Below, piece after piece: positions 1-9,064 of a DNA stretch of 64,000 bases. This stretch comes from Platerodrilus igneus (lineage: Eukaryota > Arthropoda > Insecta > Coleoptera > Lycidae), in assembly GCA_036346225.1 (NCBI GenBank), contig JARFIW010001254.1:345001-409000 (forward strand), written 5' to 3'. Each line of letters begins with the position of its first letter. The first letter of the stretch is position 1. A program made the translations under genes and the position numbers. The notes beneath the pieces were generated by a model. It saw only the letters and a list, made by a program, of their open reading frames with translations, ran no database searches and was not told where the DNA came from.

Positions 1-783
1 AATATTAAGATTCCTGAAAATTATTTATTAATTTCTTTAGATGTAATATCGCTATACACCAACATTCCTATCGATTTGGCATTAAATATAATTGAAAATA
101 AATGGCAAGAGATTAAAGAATTTACCGACCTACCATTACAAGAAATAATAAAAACCACTCAACTAATTTTAGAATGAACATATTTCATTTATAGAAACAA
201 GGTGTTTAAACAAATAAATGGTTGTGCAATGGGTATGGCTTTGTCTAGCGTGATCGCACAATTAGTGCTAGAAGAACTTGAGACAACCATTTTAAGAAAG
301 ATTGAATTTGACATACCTGTTTTCTATAGATATGTTGATGATTGTATTTGTGCTGTTCCAATGGATAAAATAGAATATACTCTTAAATTATTTAATAGTT
401 TTCATGAAAAACTACAATTTACCATAGAAATTGAAAAAAACAACAAACAAAATTTTCTAGCTATGACTATACACACCAAAAAGAACCAGGTACTAAAAAC
501 TGAATGGTATAATAAGAAAACGTGGTCGGGAAGATATATCAACTACCACTCGCAACATCATATTGCCCACAAAAAGGATGTGGTAATAGGTTTGGCAGAC
601 AGAGCCATAAAATCATCAAATCCTGAATACAGACATAAAGCAATTATAAAAGCTAAATATGCTCTTATGGAAAACAATTACCCTAAACACTTTATAGATG
701 CAATCTTTAAAAAACAAATAAATAAATACTACAACATAACAAAAAATATAGGCGAAAATAAAAAAATGACAAAACGTATATAA
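1..783 (+). pseudogene. Penelope-like element reverse transcriptase (PLE copy 1), 5'-truncated by window edge
   Basis: This is the reverse transcriptase core of a Penelope-like retroelement. The frame is open from base 1 and shows the PLE motifs LISLDVISLYTNIPI (palm motif A), GCAMGMALSS (motif B) and YRYVDDCICAV (YxDD catalytic motif C), followed by the PLE thumb with SGRYINYHS. One in-frame TGA at 175-177 splits an otherwise continuous frame, so the copy is dead as read. The N-terminal part lies outside the window. A GIY-YIG remnant follows in broken frames, which is the order expected in a canonical PLE. Family assignment rests on motif order and the endonuclease that follows; it is secure at superfamily level, but the clade is not determined. 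Confidence 0.85.
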
Positions 784-819
784 CTTTACCATATATTAAT
801 GGGTTATCTGAGAATATCC

Positions 820-1225
820 AAAAACTAGTTAAAAAATACGATATAGATACAACTCATAAAAGTATTAACCTAAATAAAAATTTATTTACTAAAATAAAAG
901 ATAAAATACCTAAAAATAAAAAAAACCCACACCGTATATAAGATCCCATGCCAAGAAGGATGTGGCAGTGTATACATTGGCCAGAGCATGCAGCATCTCG
1001 AGAAACGTTTGAATGGACACAAATATGATAAAAACAATGTGACCGCCCTAACTAAACATGAAACACAAAATAAACACAAATTTAATTACGAGAAAACGAC
1101 AATACTCAAAATTGAATCAAACCAAAGAAAAAACATTAAAAACATTAAATCCCACAGCAACTAATGACAAAATAGATATAAAAAATTTGAGTAAAATCTA
1201 TCATAATTTAATTAAATAAATGAAC
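820..1225 (+). pseudogene. GIY-YIG endonuclease remnant of PLE copy 1
   Basis: Downstream of the RT, several frames together read a degenerate GIY-YIG nuclease: a Lys-rich linker ending near 935, then a Cys-containing stretch at about 945-1010 that includes VYIGQ, followed by a helix-like KRLNGHKYD. Frameshifts separate these pieces and no single ORF covers them. In PLEs this nuclease sits at the C-terminus of the RT polyprotein and supplies the nick for target-primed reverse transcription. The region is very A-rich. Confidence 0.6.
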
Positions 1226-1569
1226 AAAAGAATAATAATAAAATAAAACTAATGGACATAAAATTGAGAAATATCGGATATAAATATATAATTTAAAATA
1301 AATGATTAGGTTTAGTGGAGTGATAGCAATGTATTAATAGATAATAGATAGTTTAGGATAACATTTTGTATTAATACAACACATGCAGTTATATACACAC
1401 ATTCAACAATAAGGTAGGTTAAGAATTTTTAACGTACTTGTAAATGACACGAATAGGCTTAGTTTATTTAGTTGTTAAATGCATAACAAATAGAATAGTT
1501 TAGGGTAAGTGACAAAATTATATAAGGGTAGGTTAGTATATTAGTAAATTAATTTATAGGAATGACTGA

Positions 1570-1606
1570 ACCATTGAAAAAGGCTCAAGCAGTCGAAACG
1601 TACGTA
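1570..1606 (+). ncRNA. Degenerate hammerhead-ribozyme-like motif in PLE copy 1
   Basis: The segment reads ACCA, then TTGAAAA in the place of the CTGANGA core, then a small hairpin (GGCT/AGTC with one wobble), then GAAAC, a self-complementary ACGTACGT, and TGGT, which pairs with the leading ACCA. This order matches a type I hammerhead with a very short helix III. The core departs from consensus at two positions, so cleavage activity is doubtful. PLEs are known to carry hammerhead motifs in their terminal repeats. Confidence 0.45.
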
Positions 1607-1687
1607 TGGTCGAGTGAGGTTATGGCACAATAAAATGTAAAACTTCATATTAATGTTTTGACCTATAACCCAAGAAAATCATCCTCA

Positions 1688-1689
<2 letters not shown>

Positions 1690-1727
<38 letters not shown>
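1690..1727. repeat. (TA)n microsatellite
   Basis: A simple dinucleotide TA tract. It lies just downstream of the PLE 3' hammerhead-like motif, and a similar tract also follows PLE copy 2. Confidence 0.95.
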
Positions 1728-1731
<4 letters not shown>

Positions 1732-1963
1732 TATATTGTTATGGATTAAAAGGGTTAAATTTGGGGTAAGCAATGCAATTTCAAACACCCTGTATAGAGA
1801 AACGAACAATTTATTTACGCGCAAAATTTATTTCATTTATTTAATTTAAACAGACAAGTATTGACGTATTTTTATAATTAATGATTGAAAAGTAATAGGT
1901 TCATAACGAAAACCAGTTTTTAAAAACAAATAGAAACGCATAATTAATTTAATTTATTTTAAT

Positions 1964-2220
1964 TCAACGTGTAATAGCATTAAGAAACACACCAGGGTAT
2001 AGAAAATCAATAATCCGAAGGCAAAAGGGTTCGTGGTAGCAGACAAGGACGTCAACTGTATCAAATACAGTGAAATATAAGCTCCTAGAATTGTTGTTTA
2101 AACGGTCAATAATTAGGAAGACCTGCATGTTTGAAAAGGTTACCTTCGTCGAATTTATATGCACAATAACACGGGTTTCAAAGAATATATTTCCAACCGT
2201 CAGTTGCTTCGAATAAACAA
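1964..2220 (-). other. Open minus-strand stretch continuing from the inverted PLE fragment, unrecognised
   Basis: The minus strand stays open for about 100 codons starting in the inverted PLE fragment, but beyond the YVDQT motif it has no similarity to PLE reverse transcriptase or any family I recognise. It is probably fortuitous read-through into flanking DNA. Confidence 0.3.
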
Positions 2221-2370
2221 GTTTGGTCAACATATTGGGCTGGCAACGAACAAATAATATCATCCACATACTTTACCAAGAAAGACATCTCATATGGTAA
2301 TCTAGGTAACCTTGGTAAAGTATGTGGATGATATCATTTGTTCGTTGCCAGCCCAATATGTTGACCAAAC
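2221..2370. repeat. 60-bp inverted duplication of the PLE YVDD region
   Basis: Bases 2221-2280 are the reverse complement of 2311-2370 with one visible mismatch, separated by 30 bp. Both arms encode the PLE motif KYVDDIICSLPAQYVDQT, on opposite strands. The minus-strand copy continues upstream in PLE sequence to about 2306 (LPRLPY... as in the 16.8-kb copy) and leaves PLE homology below 2221. This is a head-to-head 5' inversion of the kind made when reverse transcription switches or primes twice. Confidence 0.85.
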
Positions 2371-3225
2371 GTTAACAGCATTCAATGATTTTAATGATCA
2401 CCTTCAGTTCTCTTCTGAAATTGAAGTGGAGGGTAAATTACCTTTTTTGGATGTGTTGGTCATCAGAGATAGTTCTAATCATTTATTATTTGATTGGTAC
2501 ACTAAACCAACTAACTCGGGCAGATATCTAAATTTCCACTCGAACCATTCTTTTCAACATAAGGTAAACACGGTGAAGGCCCTACGATATCGAATAGAAC
2601 ATATTTCAGACCCACAGTTCATTGATAAAAATAAGAAATTATTGATTAACACTTTAGTTAACAACGGTTATCCAAAGAGAATGTTGCACAGATTGATATA
2701 TGGCAACTTCTTAAAAGTAAACCCTTCTGAAACTGATATTGCGTAAAGAAGCTTCCGTATATACAGAAGCTATCTCCACTTTTAGTACGATTACTTAGAC
2801 AACCTAAGATCGCCATTGTTTATGAATACAATTTTTCTATTCAGAAGTTGTTTACCAAATTAAAGGATCGTACTCCGAAACTGTTGAACAGCAACGTTGT
2901 CTACAAGATCACGTGTAGCTGCAATAATAGTTACATTGGTCAGACTAGCCAGTGGCTGAAGAGTCGTTTAACCCAGCACAGGAGTGATTGTCGGATTAAC
3001 TCCACTAAATGTGCATTGTCTGCTCATGTTGCTGCAACCAGTCATACACCACTTTTCGATGACACCGCCATTTTGGAGAACGAAACCAATTACAAGACGA
3101 GGTTTTTCATCGAGTGTTTTTATATTAATAGTGAAATTAATCCTATCAATAATAAGATTGATATTGATAGGGTACATAATGTTTACTCTGCTCTATATAG
3201 TAAGGACATTTTTAAACAACGTTAG
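2312..3225 (+). pseudogene. PLE copy 2: RT C-terminal half plus GIY-YIG endonuclease
   Basis: The sequence starts within the RT at the catalytic YVDD (VKYVDDIICSL) and runs through the PLE thumb (TNSGRYLNFHS, NNGYPKRM) to a stop at 2744-2746. The GIY-YIG nuclease then follows in another frame at 2848-3225, with VVYKITCSCNNSYIGQTS and the downstream SRLTQHRSD helix. Alignment by eye with PLE copy 3 shows the two parts belong to one polyprotein broken by a single frameshift near 2744. The 5' part of the RT is missing and is replaced by the inverted duplication. The conserved Cys pair inside the nuclease (ITCSC) is typical of canonical PLE endonucleases. The copy cannot encode a full enzyme. Confidence 0.88.
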
Positions 3226-3617
3226 GTATCTTCCTTCAGGTTATGTAATCATTGCCATTTTCGGAACGTGTCCTGTCACTTTTATAGAATTTGTCATTAT
3301 CAACTTTGTCTTTACTTTTTAACGGCCATCGTGGCATGACGCTGCCCTTCAGGCAAATTTTTAATTTTTAATATTTTTGACCCACAGTTATAATGTGAAT
3401 CGTGCAGAATTTGTTTTCAATCTCCTTAATATAATTTTGTCAATGTAAGTAGTTAGCGACAGGTTATATATTTTTTGCTAATTTCGAATTTTATGTCTCC
3501 ATTTTAGCCTTTGAAAAAGGTACAAAAGGAATGTACCGAAACGTTAGGTGTTGATTAAATTTTCAATCAGTTTCTGTTGTTTGATTTGGACTACTTCCCA
3601 TGATAATATGTACATGT
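3226..3617 (+). other. PLE copy 2 3' UTR / terminal repeat
   Basis: This non-coding tail is shared with both ends of PLE copy 3, including the block before the hammerhead-like motif and the TTTGATTTGGACTA block after it. That sharing identifies it as the pLTR of this PLE family. Confidence 0.7.
3508..3546 (+). ncRNA. Hammerhead-like motif in PLE copy 2 terminal repeat
   Basis: CCT, then TTGAAAA, then a perfect GGTACA/TGTACC stem, then GAAAC followed by the palindrome AACGTT and AGG, which pairs with CCT. The geometry is that of a type I hammerhead with a minimal, self-complementary helix III. The catalytic core has T for C and A for G against CTGANGA, so this is probably a decayed or weak ribozyme. 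Confidence 0.5.
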
Positions 3618-3623
3618 ATATTA

Positions 3624-3692
<69 letters not shown>
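3618..3692. repeat. (TA)n microsatellite
   Basis: A pure TA tract of about 75 bp downstream of the PLE copy 2 end. The Ile-Tyr ORF that crosses it is an artefact. Confidence 0.95.
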
Positions 3693-3695
<3 letters not shown>

Positions 3696-3699
3696 GGTG

Positions 3700-4555
3700 G
3701 ATCAGAGCGCATAGTCACGAAGCCAAGGGGTTCTGAAGAATAAAGCATCATCAAAGGAGATGGGACTTGAAGCATTTTCCAGGTAACTCATTTGAATTTG
3801 CTGTTATTTGATAAACTGTTGGAATTATTTGTGATGTGTGAGTGAATTTTGGGGGTTATTTATGGTTATTTAACCTATTGGAAAAGATACGTGTACTTGA
3901 CAATTATGAGGGCATTTTAAATATTGAAAAAAAGGTGTATGTAAAGCTTACTAAATTTCATTACGAATTTAAATTGGATTGTTAAGGGTACATGGGTTTA
4001 TTTGTTTTGTAGTAATTTTATGCAAGGTAAAAGGCATACATTAATAAACTGGGTTATTATGAGCTCACAATACTCCAGTGTGCAATAAATATAGGTTATT
4101 ATTTGGGACCCATTTACTCCTATTGTATTAAATGTGTTTGAAATTAATAATTTAAAACAAGGACTTTACAAAAATAGCACTTATTGCGTTGTAATTAGTG
4201 TACCAAACTGTATATATCTGTGAATAATTGTTTGTAAATAGCGGTAAATAAAGATTGTATAATTGTTGTATTATTTTGTGCTTTTATTGAATGTGTGAGT
4301 GGGAAGGAAGAATGATTGTAAATTTAGGTATCCGAGAAGAGGCACAGCTGAGCTACCCAGGGAAGCTGCTGAAGATTGTTGCAGCAGAATAAACGGGTAA
4401 GAATATTTGTATAAATTTTTTTTTGAAAATCAGTGTGGACACGGTGATGTCAAACTCATAAGTCCGATCACAGCAGTCTTATGACAGCCGAACGTTAGAA
4501 GTTGAATAGATTTTGAATAGGTTTTAGGGTGATCCAGAGACTGATTCCACGATCC

Positions 4556-4559
<4 letters not shown>
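3700..4559. other. AT-rich stretch without recognisable gene
   Basis: I see no ORF of note, no RNA gene and no clear repeat boundary in this segment. It separates PLE copy 2 from the dispersed GCGAGAATG repeat family. Confidence 0.4.
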
Positions 4560-4605
<46 letters not shown>

Positions 4606-4990
4606 TTTATAAATTACAATAAAGAAAAATACATTGTGTGTTTCATTTCACATTACTCCCGATTTAATAACTACGACTTGTTATTCTTTAAAAGCGAGAA
4701 TGAAACATTGATGCAATCAGTCTGTCTGTATGTCTTTTGCAAATTTCGAGATATATGTACATTGGGAAATCAGTAACCAGTAAATAACTCATAGCATATA
4801 TTTCAATAGATTTATTTCTAGTTTTTTGGAGTTGGAGCATTTCATAAATTTCCCCGTTTATAATTTTCTTGCAGATAACTGTGTTCACGATTTAATAACT
4901 ACGATTTGTTATTTTTTTTAAAAAGCGAGAATGAGAAAATGATGCAATCAGTCTGTCTGTGTGTCTGTCTTTGACAAATTTTGAGATATC
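4560..4990. repeat. Dispersed GCGAGAATG / GATGCAATCAGTCTGTCTG repeat family, with (TA)n
   Basis: A (TA)n tract is followed by a module that includes CCGATTTAATAACTACGACT, then GCGAGAATG, ATGCAATCAGTCTGTCTG, and a (T)GACAAAT or GCAAATTTCGAGATAT block. The module appears twice here. It is also seen at about 6235-6410, 31300-32080 (both strands), 36405-36510 and 37900-38050, usually around a (TA)n tract. It does not look coding and behaves like a satellite-like or MITE-derived family. Confidence 0.7.
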
Positions 4991-5030
4991 TGTACAATTT
5001 GTTAAATGTTGTAAAACCAGTAAAGAGCTA

Positions 5031-5256
5031 ATTATGGTTTGGTAGTTTGAAAAACGCTTTTTAAAAACAATTTTTATTACACTTCTAATACAAATAATGG
5101 AAATGCATGTTATTAGATTAAATTCCAACTACAGACTAAAGTTCGTACACCTCACTTAACACGTCCGTTGTAGAAAACTATTCACATGCACATCAGCGAA
5201 ATACGATCTGTCTAGTTAGAAGTTCATTACACTTTCTAACAACTTCTAACATAATT
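5031..5256. mobile_element. 226-bp TIR element (MITE-like) with AGCTA duplication
   Basis: Compared with the related copy near 35640, this locus carries an extra 226 bp precisely between two copies of AGCTA (5026-5030 and 5257-5261), and the other copy has a single AGCTA. The insert ends are inverted: CTAATTATG at the left against CATAATTAG at the right, counting the duplicated bases. Presence versus absence at a homologous site plus a direct duplication supports a short non-autonomous insertion. The superfamily is unknown. Confidence 0.6.
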
Positions 5257-5394
5257 AGCTATTGCGTTGATCAATTATAATTGCTTTCAGGGTTGAGAGT
5301 CCCATTCGTGCTGACTGAGTTTAATCTTTTTTTCTGCAGACATCAGCATTAAAAATTTCTTACCGACTACAATAATAATACAGACACAATCTTT

Positions 5395-5910
5395 CTATTG
5401 TGTTTTATTATTATTAAACCATTCTTTTAATAACAAGGTATTTTGTTTTGCACATTGCAGACTATTATTGCTGTGTCTATAACAATGGACGTTACATAGT
5501 AAACGATTGTTGATTTTTAACTTCGATAGCTTAGGACAACCTAGTGCAAGCACATCAGTTACAACGTTTTGCATTAGATAGGTTTCCATCCATTTCTTCT
5601 TTTCTAGCCCCTTCACACAAACTTCTTCACCGGGTCGGATAATTTGCTTCAAATAAAGCGCTATATATGATTACACCATTCCAGCCGTTGAAAATTCATT
5701 CCAAGAAATACCATGAGTATTCCTTGTCACCCAGTCGTTATGTTTTATATGATCTTGGCTCAAACTAGACTGCATTGGCAGTTTAAAAATTTGATGCCAA
5801 ACAACACCTTGCAACAAGTCCAAAACCGCAATTTCTTTGCACACAAACACGTTTTTCTTGTATTTAAATCCCTGAATATCAATTATATACACGTTTGTAT
5901 ATGTAGGCAT
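5395..5910 (-). pseudogene. Conserved DIQGF-type protein, copy 1 (function unknown, one in-frame stop)
   Basis: On the minus strand one frame runs from the ATG at 5908-5910 to the stop at 5395-5397, broken only by a stop at 5671-5673, for about 170 residues. Visible blocks are YIIDIQGFKYKK and VCKEIAV near the N-terminus, HNDWVTRNTHGISWNEF in the middle, VCVKGLEKKKWM after the stop, then a GCPKLSKL block and a Cys/His-rich C-terminus (CNVHCYRH...LQCA). The same protein recurs at 35749-36290. From memory, many arthropod genomes encode uncharacterised element-associated proteins with this DIQGF...VKG.EK..W...CPSL layout. I do not assign an activity. Confidence 0.65.
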
Positions 5911-6019
5911 GTAAATATATGCAGTAAACTTCGACTAATTATATTAATATTAGGAGCAATTTTCTTATATAGCAAATTGCCACCATCTGCGTACTTTGCC
6001 AACCTACTCTTCAACCTAT

Positions 6020-6240
6020 CACCAGAGTGAACACACATTTTGAATTGAAACCGGCCCATGTGTATTTGCAGAGTGGTCGCACTTTGAATTCAAACCGGTC
6101 TTAGCATATTTTGCATCTGACCTACTTTATAACTTGTTGCTGGAATTCAATTCAGCGCCACATTTTTTCTGCACGCATTTACATTTTTTCAAAGTAGTAT
6201 ACGTGTGTGTGTGTGATATTTTGAATCTGACCTACTTCTC
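6020..6240. repeat. Repeat related to the 37.4-37.9 kb block
   Basis: It contains AAACCGGCC/AAACCGGTC and CTGACCTACTT units that reappear in reverse complement at about 37440-37900 (AGTAGGTCAG, GGAGCTGTTTTGAATTCGGT). It is non-coding. Confidence 0.5.
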
Positions 6241-6303
6241 GCTAAGCGAGAATGAAAAATTGATGCAATCAGTCTGTCTGTCTGTCTGTTTTTGACAAAT
6301 CAA

Positions 6304-6344
<41 letters not shown>

Positions 6345-6410
6345 CTTGCAGATAACTGTGTTCGCGATTTAATAACTACGACTTGTTATTTTTTTAAAGC
6401 GAGAACCCCT
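6235..6410. repeat. GCGAGAATG-family repeat with internal (TA)n
   Basis: It starts with GCGAGAATGAAAAATTGATG, continues through CAGTCTGTCTG and a (TA)n tract at about 6307-6341, and ends with AGATAACTGTGTTCGCGATT...CGACTTGTTATT. This is one clear unit of the dispersed family. Confidence 0.75.
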
Positions 6411-6551
6411 ACCCTACATATAGATCGATATGTAGATTGTATAATACATTTAGGTAGGGTGGGGGGTTCGAGTAGGGAGGGTGGGGGTTTGATCGGGGTA
6501 AAAATCTTACAAGGAGGCCCACAAGGAGGGAGCAGGGAGAAAATCCCTCTC

Positions 6552-6555
<4 letters not shown>

Positions 6556-6586
<31 letters not shown>
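6556..6586. repeat. (TA)n microsatellite at the 5' truncation of the Gypsy element
   Basis: A simple TA tract. The retroviral pol sequence begins within about 40 bp to the right, so the 5' truncation point of the Gypsy-like element lies here. Confidence 0.9.
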
Positions 6587-6588
<2 letters not shown>

Positions 6589-6618
6589 CTGTGTTGGTTA
6601 GCACGAAGTGTGCTAGAA

Positions 6619-7648
6619 CATACCTATTCTATCTACTAACATCATTAGTGGAACATATAGAAAGACTACGAGAAGTGTTCGAACGATTAAGAACAGCACA
6701 ATTTAAAGTACAACTAGATAAGAGTGAATTTCTACAGAAAGAAGTAGCATTCTTAGGACATATAATAACACCCCAAGGAGTGATGCCGAACCCCGACAAA
6801 ACAAACGCTATGTTAAATTACCCCATACCGAAAACGAATAAAGAAATAAAAGGATGTTTAGGACTTAGTGGTTACTACCGCAAATTTATTAAAGGTTATG
6901 CTCAGATAACTAAGCCCCTGACAAATTGTTTAAAGAGAGGAAACAAAATTGTACATACCCCAGAATTCATCAAAGCTGTAGATAAAATCAAAAGTATATT
7001 AACAACTCACCCCATATTAGAATACCCCGATTTTTCGAAACCATTCATATTAACAACAGACGCATCAAATGTAGCCTTAGGCGCAGTATTAAGCCAAGGA
7101 ACAGTAGGTAATGATAAACCCATCAGTTACGCATCCAGAACATTAACGAAACCGAGCAAAGATATAGTACAATAGAGAAAGAATTGTTAGCCATAATTTG
7201 GGCAACAAAGCATTTTAGACTATACCTATACGGACAGAAATTTTATATATACACCGATCATAGACCATTAGTATGGCTATGCAAACTCAAGGAACCCAAT
7301 TCAAAATTACAACAATGGAGAATCCGATTAGAAGAATATGACTACGAGATTATATACAAAAACGGAATTTACAATAATAACGCAGACGCTTTAAGCAGAA
7401 TACAGCTTAACGCACTAGATACAGAATCAGTTATAGGAAACGTAGACGAAACAGAAATTAGAGAAGATCCAGATGAAATGGACACCATACATTCGACACA
7501 AAATGACGAGCCGAAAACAGCGATCAAAATTTTAAATGAAGCCATAGATATGAAACCCAATCAGTTTATAATCACAGAAGTTTTAACCAACCCCAACCCT
7601 GTAAAATATACGGAAGTAGATAACAAAAAATATAGCAAATTCAAATAA
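6619..7648 (+). pseudogene. pol: Ty3/Gypsy (errantivirus-like) pol: RT thumb and RNase H
   Basis: The frame at 6619-7175 encodes the RT end and connection: HIERLREVF, LDKSEFLQKEVAFLGHII, a PDKTNAMLNYPIPKTNKEIK block and GLSGYYRKFI. The RNase H start follows with FILTTDASNVALGAVLSQG. After a small indel near 7155-7165 the next frame continues with the RNase H motifs [28 protein letters not shown] and NADALSR. Protease, the RT fingers and the YxDD box are missing, so the element is 5'-truncated. With the downstream F-type env this is an insect errantivirus-like provirus remnant, not an active pol. Confidence 0.88.
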
Positions 7649-7659
7649 CCAAAGACGAC

Positions 7660-8905
7660 AATGAAGCACAAATAATTAAAATTCTAAAAGAATACACCCC
7701 GAGAAAAAACGATTTTACTTTTACTTTAACATGGAAAACTTGTATAAACGATTTTTAGAAATATATGTTAAATTATTCAATAACTCTGGCCCTGAACTTA
7801 TAAGCTGCACAAGAAAATTAATAACATTAGACGACCCTGACGAAATAAATGATGTGATCAGAAACCAACACGAAGGAAAAACAAACCATCGTGGAATAAA
7901 TGAAACCCTAAAACAAATCATGAGACGTTATTACTTCAAGGACATGAAGGAACTTACTACAGACTTTATCAAGCAATGTGAACTATGCGACAAAGCAAAA
8001 TATGACAGGAAACCCCCAAAGATACCCTTAATGTTGACTAAAACACCAGACAAATCCTTTCAGAAATTACATGCTGATACTCTAGTAGTAGAAGTACAAA
8101 GTTACTTAACAATCGTAGACGCATTTACAAAAATAGGCCAAGCAATACCAATCACCTCTAAGAATAGCATCGACGTAACTCAAGGATTTTTACATTATTT
8201 TACATTTTATGGAACGTTTGAAACCATAACGTTAGATAACGGAAGCGAATTCAAAAACGAAACACTTTGGAATTACACAAGATAAAAATTCATTTTATAA
8301 CTGAGAACCACCCTGAATCCAACGGACTAATTGAGAGACTACATTCAACCCTACTAGAACAGATCAGATTATTAAAAATAAACTACAAGATGGAACATAT
8401 AACTAATTTAATGTCATACGCATCAATCGCCTATAATAACACAATTCATTCATCAACCAATTTTACACCTTTAGAATTAACCCTAGGATATTTAGATTCA
8501 CGCAACCCTTATGATATACATTATAACAAGGAAATCTATTAGCAGTACGCTAAGGACCATAAAGAAAAATTAAAAATAACTTATGACAAAGTAGAGGATA
8601 AGTTAGATAACGACAAAGAACGCATTACCGTGACCCGTAATAAAAACACAGACGTAAATAAATTTTCAATAGGACAAGCCGTATACGAGAAAAATTTCCA
8701 AAGCAAAAGACACAAAACGGCACCTAGAAATTTAGGCCCCTTTAAAATTAAAAAAATATCCGATAAAAACGTAGCTGTAGTAGACAACGGCAAGATAACA
8801 AAATATATTCACCTCAAAAATTTAAGACATCCTGTACTTTCAGATGGACAATCATCACCCTTACCGTCAACCTCTACCCAGGTAGAACGGACACCGAAAT
8901 CATAA
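7660..8905 (+). pseudogene. pol: Errantivirus-like integrase
   Basis: The integrase continues pol in at least three frames. At 7731-8285 lie the HHCC zinc region (HEGKTNHRGI ... CELCDKAK) and the DDE core start (KLHADTL, then TLDNGSEF). At 8267-8542 is the part holding the catalytic Glu (HPESNGLIERLHSTLLEQ). At 8630-8905 lies the C-terminal domain with a GPY/F-like APRNLGPFKI. Breaks fall near 7650-7730 and 8270-8285, plus a TAG at 8540-8542. All three catalytic acidic positions are recognisable, but no single frame holds them. Confidence 0.87.
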
Positions 8906-9064
8906 TCGAAGACATAAAAAAATAACTCCAGTATACTACCAATAAAATTAGGCAGTATGCAGAATACCATAGACTATTGGGCCTTTGCACAAAAATTTGA
9001 CTTAACAGAACTAAAACAAGAATTTTAATTAATAAAAAATAATTATTACCGACTAAAACAATCA

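Larger units (their letters stand above)
1226..1963 (+). other. PLE copy 1 3' region (UTR/pLTR), AT-rich, non-coding
   Basis: No coding sequence is visible. The stretch is AT-rich and contains a hammerhead-like motif at 1570-1606 and a (TA)n tract at 1690-1727. By position it is the 3' untranslated region or pseudo-LTR of PLE copy 1, followed by unrelated sequence. The short ORF over the (TA)n tract encodes only alternating Ile-Tyr and is not a gene. Confidence 0.5.
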
